This document shows, in pieces, positions 61,822 to 64,000 of a stretch of 64,000 nt of DNA (position 1 is its first letter; each line of letters starts with the position of its first letter). Below the pieces are notes generated by a model. That model saw only the letters and a list, made by a program, of their open reading frames with translations, was not told the DNA's origin and ran no database searches. Both the position numbers and the translations under genes were made by a program. The stretch comes from Gymnopilus junonius (Eukaryota > Basidiomycota > Agaricomycetes > Agaricales > Galerinaceae). The stretch lies in assembly GCA_015501075.1 (NCBI GenBank), contig JADNYJ010000012.1, positions 310,001-374,000 on the forward strand. Direction: 5' to 3'.

Positions 61822-62919
61822 TTACTTCTTCGCATCGCCTTTGTCCGAGGTAACGAGAACATCGGCCAGCTGGACAAGTGAATCCACGACATAGTCTACC
61901 TCCCCACCGCCTGCCTTACTCTTCACTTCATCGTCTTCACCGGACCTGAAAGCATCCTCGTTAGGACGACGGACGTATATCGTCTTCATCCCAGTGCCTG
62001 CTGCAGCACGTAAGTCGCCAATGTGTGCAGACACCATGCCGCAACTCTCAGCTGGGAGAGCGAGGTGGCGAACCGCTTCTGTATATGCTTTTGGGTTCCT
62101 AAAAATAGTGGTTTGAGACGGCGAAGCAAAGAACTATTTAGAGGTTGCTGACGGTTTGTAAGTGTTGAAGAACTCCGCAGAGAATATCATGTCCCACGGA
62201 AGGCCGGCATATTTGCTCTAGATGTGCAGCAACTCAACGTCTGATACTGAACACAAAGGGATATAATTACCGTGTCAATCAACTGACGAAGGTTCCCGTT
62301 AGACAAAGCAGCGATTATAACTTGCTTCTTGAGTGCGTGCAGACCCTCAACAGCATCGGGCCAACCTTAATATCAGTGTCTATTAGAAAAGATTGGTTTA
62401 TGGATGACTGGGTGTCGATACCTTTTAGGCGGTGGAATATCTGGCATAGATAATCGCGTTCGGCGTCGCCCAAGACAGCACCCGCATGCGACCAATCTGG
62501 AGACCCAAGAAGGTCGTCAAGAATCTGACATATTTGGCATCAGCCAGAACAATTTTGAACGAAAAGAATTTGTTTGCCTTTCTGTGCATGCTCTCCATGC
62601 TATTACTATTAGGCCCTGCAGCAATGTGCCCACTAAGGAAAGTCAAGACTGATAATCAGCACAGTGATTTGAATCCAGGAGGTCGAATCGAACGAACGCA
62701 TTTTTTAGGAACAGCTGACGCCATTCTTCTCCAAACTGCTCCCAGTCAGAACCTGGCAGGCGAAACAATGAGCCGCGGGCCTAAAAATGCAGACAATCGA
62801 CGCACCTGGTTGCAAGCCGTGCTTCTGAGCCAGGTCTTCAAGTTCTGATATGACGCTGGCGTTTTCCAATCAACGACTGTGCCGGCGACATCGAATAAAA
62901 GTGCTTCGAGTTGAACCAT
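61822..62919 (-). CDS. HAD-superfamily 2-haloacid dehalogenase-like hydrolase (one frame break)
   Basis: Starts MVQLEALLFDVAGTVVDW, with the nucleophile Asp in the DVAGT motif. It continues SELEDLAQKHGLQPG, SDWEQFGEEWRQLFLKNAF, LDDLLGSPDWSHAGAVLGDA, the motif II region AALSNGNLRQLID, WDMIFSAEFFNTY with KPNPKAY (motif III Lys), and motif IV VSAHIGDLRAAAGTGMKTIY. Five or six exons fit phase. In the T-run at 62862-62865 (an A-run in the gene) one base is missing: the frame shifts right after VVDW, and the conserved continuation ASVISELEDLAQ is one frame over. Family members hydrolyse 2-haloacids or act as phosphatases; the substrate here is unknown. The catalytic residues are all present. Confidence 0.87.
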
Positions 62920-63339
62920 TGCTACGCTTTGGTTTCTTTCACGTCTTGGGGTAGAGAAGGTCGCTGACTACTATATCCACCGGCTTGAGTTATGCAAAAG
63001 TGCCGATACAGATTCCATAAGGTCGTGGCTAATTTTGCCTTGGTCGTGGGTCGTCCATGATATGATAACGGTCAGGTTCTCAAAACTTGAGAGCATGAGT
63101 AACAAACTTTTCCTGAGTACTAGTATGGTGGTATTGAGGTTACAAAATACTGTAAAAATATGCGTCAACGACACTCTCTTATGAGTTAAGGTGTGTACTT
63201 ACTTGGTTCGAGCTGGCTCAAAGTGAAAGTTAAGTAGATGGAAATCCAATATTTTCTCGGATTTAGCACGTGATATATTGCCCGCGCGCCTGACTCTGAC
63301 TCTTGGTACTCTTCTCCGTATTCAGTGAAGTGACCTGTG
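62920..63339. other. Intergenic region
   Basis: About 420 bp. No gene was recognised. The left end is the HAD-gene promoter region. Confidence 0.45.
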
Positions 63340-63945
63340 CAGAGCGCATGCAGACGGATCGTCATGACAGAATCCAGAACTTGGCTGAAAAATTCATGGC
63401 ATCCAGTTTGGGAATACTTATGCAATGGGCTCCCCAGCAATTCATTCTTACTCACCTAGCCTTTCTCCCTAAGCCACTCATTCCTAGAATCCAGGCTGCC
63501 AGTTGGTTCCTCACTCACTGTGGTCAAAACAGTGTTTTAAAGTCACTCGCAGGTGGCATTCCTATGTAAGTTTCTTTTCCATACATGAGATGAAGAAAAA
63601 TTGACTTATTCATTTCCAAGATTGCATGACCATTTGATAGTGACCAACCAGCTGCAGCTGCACACCTTACAGAGAACCTCAATGTTGCAATTGAACTTAT
63701 TGAGGTGAGAACTGGAGAACATGGTCTAAAGCCACTGTAAGAAATGGTTGTGCAGCCAAGGGAACAAGGGGTGCTATGGCTGCTGAAATAAGGAAAGTCA
63801 TCGACATTTGCCACAGTCCCAGAGGGCAGGAGTTGCAGAAGAATGCAGAAGCAATGAAGATGAAGTTTGTTGAGTCTTGGAATGTGAATGAAATTAATAG
63901 AAGGGAGATTGGGAAGTTTTCGGACAAGCATTCTGGCACCTAAGT
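63340..63945 (+). pseudogene. Decayed C-terminal fragment of a UDP-glycosyltransferase
   Basis: The first exon reads FMASSLGILMQWAPQQFIL, then AASWFLTHCGQNSVLKSLAG and GIPM. That is the donor-binding (PSPG-like) segment of family GT1 enzymes. After a GTAAGT intron the next exon should continue with the Trp-Pro-Phe motif, but its Trp codon is a stop (TGA at about 63627-63629). The frame then continues PFDSDQPAAAAHLTENLNVA. A second break at about 63737-63742 shifts the frame before NGCAAKGTRGAMAAEIRKVI. It ends at REIGKFSDKHSGT (stop at 63945). The N-terminal acceptor half is absent. Truncation, nonsense and frameshift together show true decay. Confidence 0.8.
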
Positions 63946-64000
63946 TTATGGATATCTTTGTATAAACTCTATGACCAGTGGGCTTTACAGTCATATCATA

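Overview
The window looks like nuclear DNA of a mushroom-forming basidiomycete (Agaricomycetes). Genes lie on both strands and are cut by many short introns, mostly 47-70 nt with GT...AG ends. Several families are typical of that group: F-box-like proteins, GPCR-like DUF6533 membrane proteins, CmcJ-like oxygenases, DUF1996 secreted proteins and fungal bicupin oxalate decarboxylase. There are no bacterial operons, CRISPR arrays or rRNA genes.

Layout. 1-3.4 kb: gene-poor, with a tRNA-headed SINE and a lineage-specific gene broken by a repeat-rich insertion. 3.8-8 kb: a LanC-like zinc protein and a 14-exon oxalate decarboxylase. 8.2-14 kb: an Asn/Ser/Gly-rich repeat protein, 3-hydroxyanthranilate dioxygenase, an uncharacterised Ser/Pro-rich protein and an F-box-like protein. 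14.7-22.3 kb: RAD17 checkpoint clamp loader, a TA-flanked MITE and the SUMO E1 subunit UBA2. 23-29 kb: a tandem pair of F-box-like paralogues and a secreted astacin-type metalloprotease. 30.5-38.7 kb: the bifunctional mitochondrial arginine enzyme ARG5,6, calcineurin A and a multi-pass membrane protein. 39.6-43.2 kb: an O-methyltransferase with a long disordered tail. 44.6-54 kb: a small membrane protein, another F-box-like gene, a DUF6533 protein, and a CmcJ-like oxygenase followed by its decayed copy. 54.6-64 kb: a mitochondrial stomatin-like protein, the NEDD8 E1 regulatory subunit ULA1, a DUF1996 protein, a HAD-type dehalogenase and a decayed UDP-glycosyltransferase fragment at the edge.

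The genes are mostly unrelated housekeeping and accessory functions; I see no convincing biosynthetic cluster. The most striking global feature is that eight otherwise well-conserved genes each contain one or two single-base frame breaks. Almost all are repaired by adding one base, often in a short homopolymer. This points to residual indel errors in the assembly rather than mass pseudogenisation. True decay (nonsense changes, internal deletions, insertions) is confined to three loci: 2.2-3.4, 53.0-53.4 and 63.3-63.9 kb. I found no clearly new system. The best novelty candidates are the SINE, the MITE, the methyltransferase-disordered-tail fusion and the SYGSSN-repeat protein.

All family assignments come from motif recognition without database searches. 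Exon ends were worked out by hand from splice sites and reading phase.
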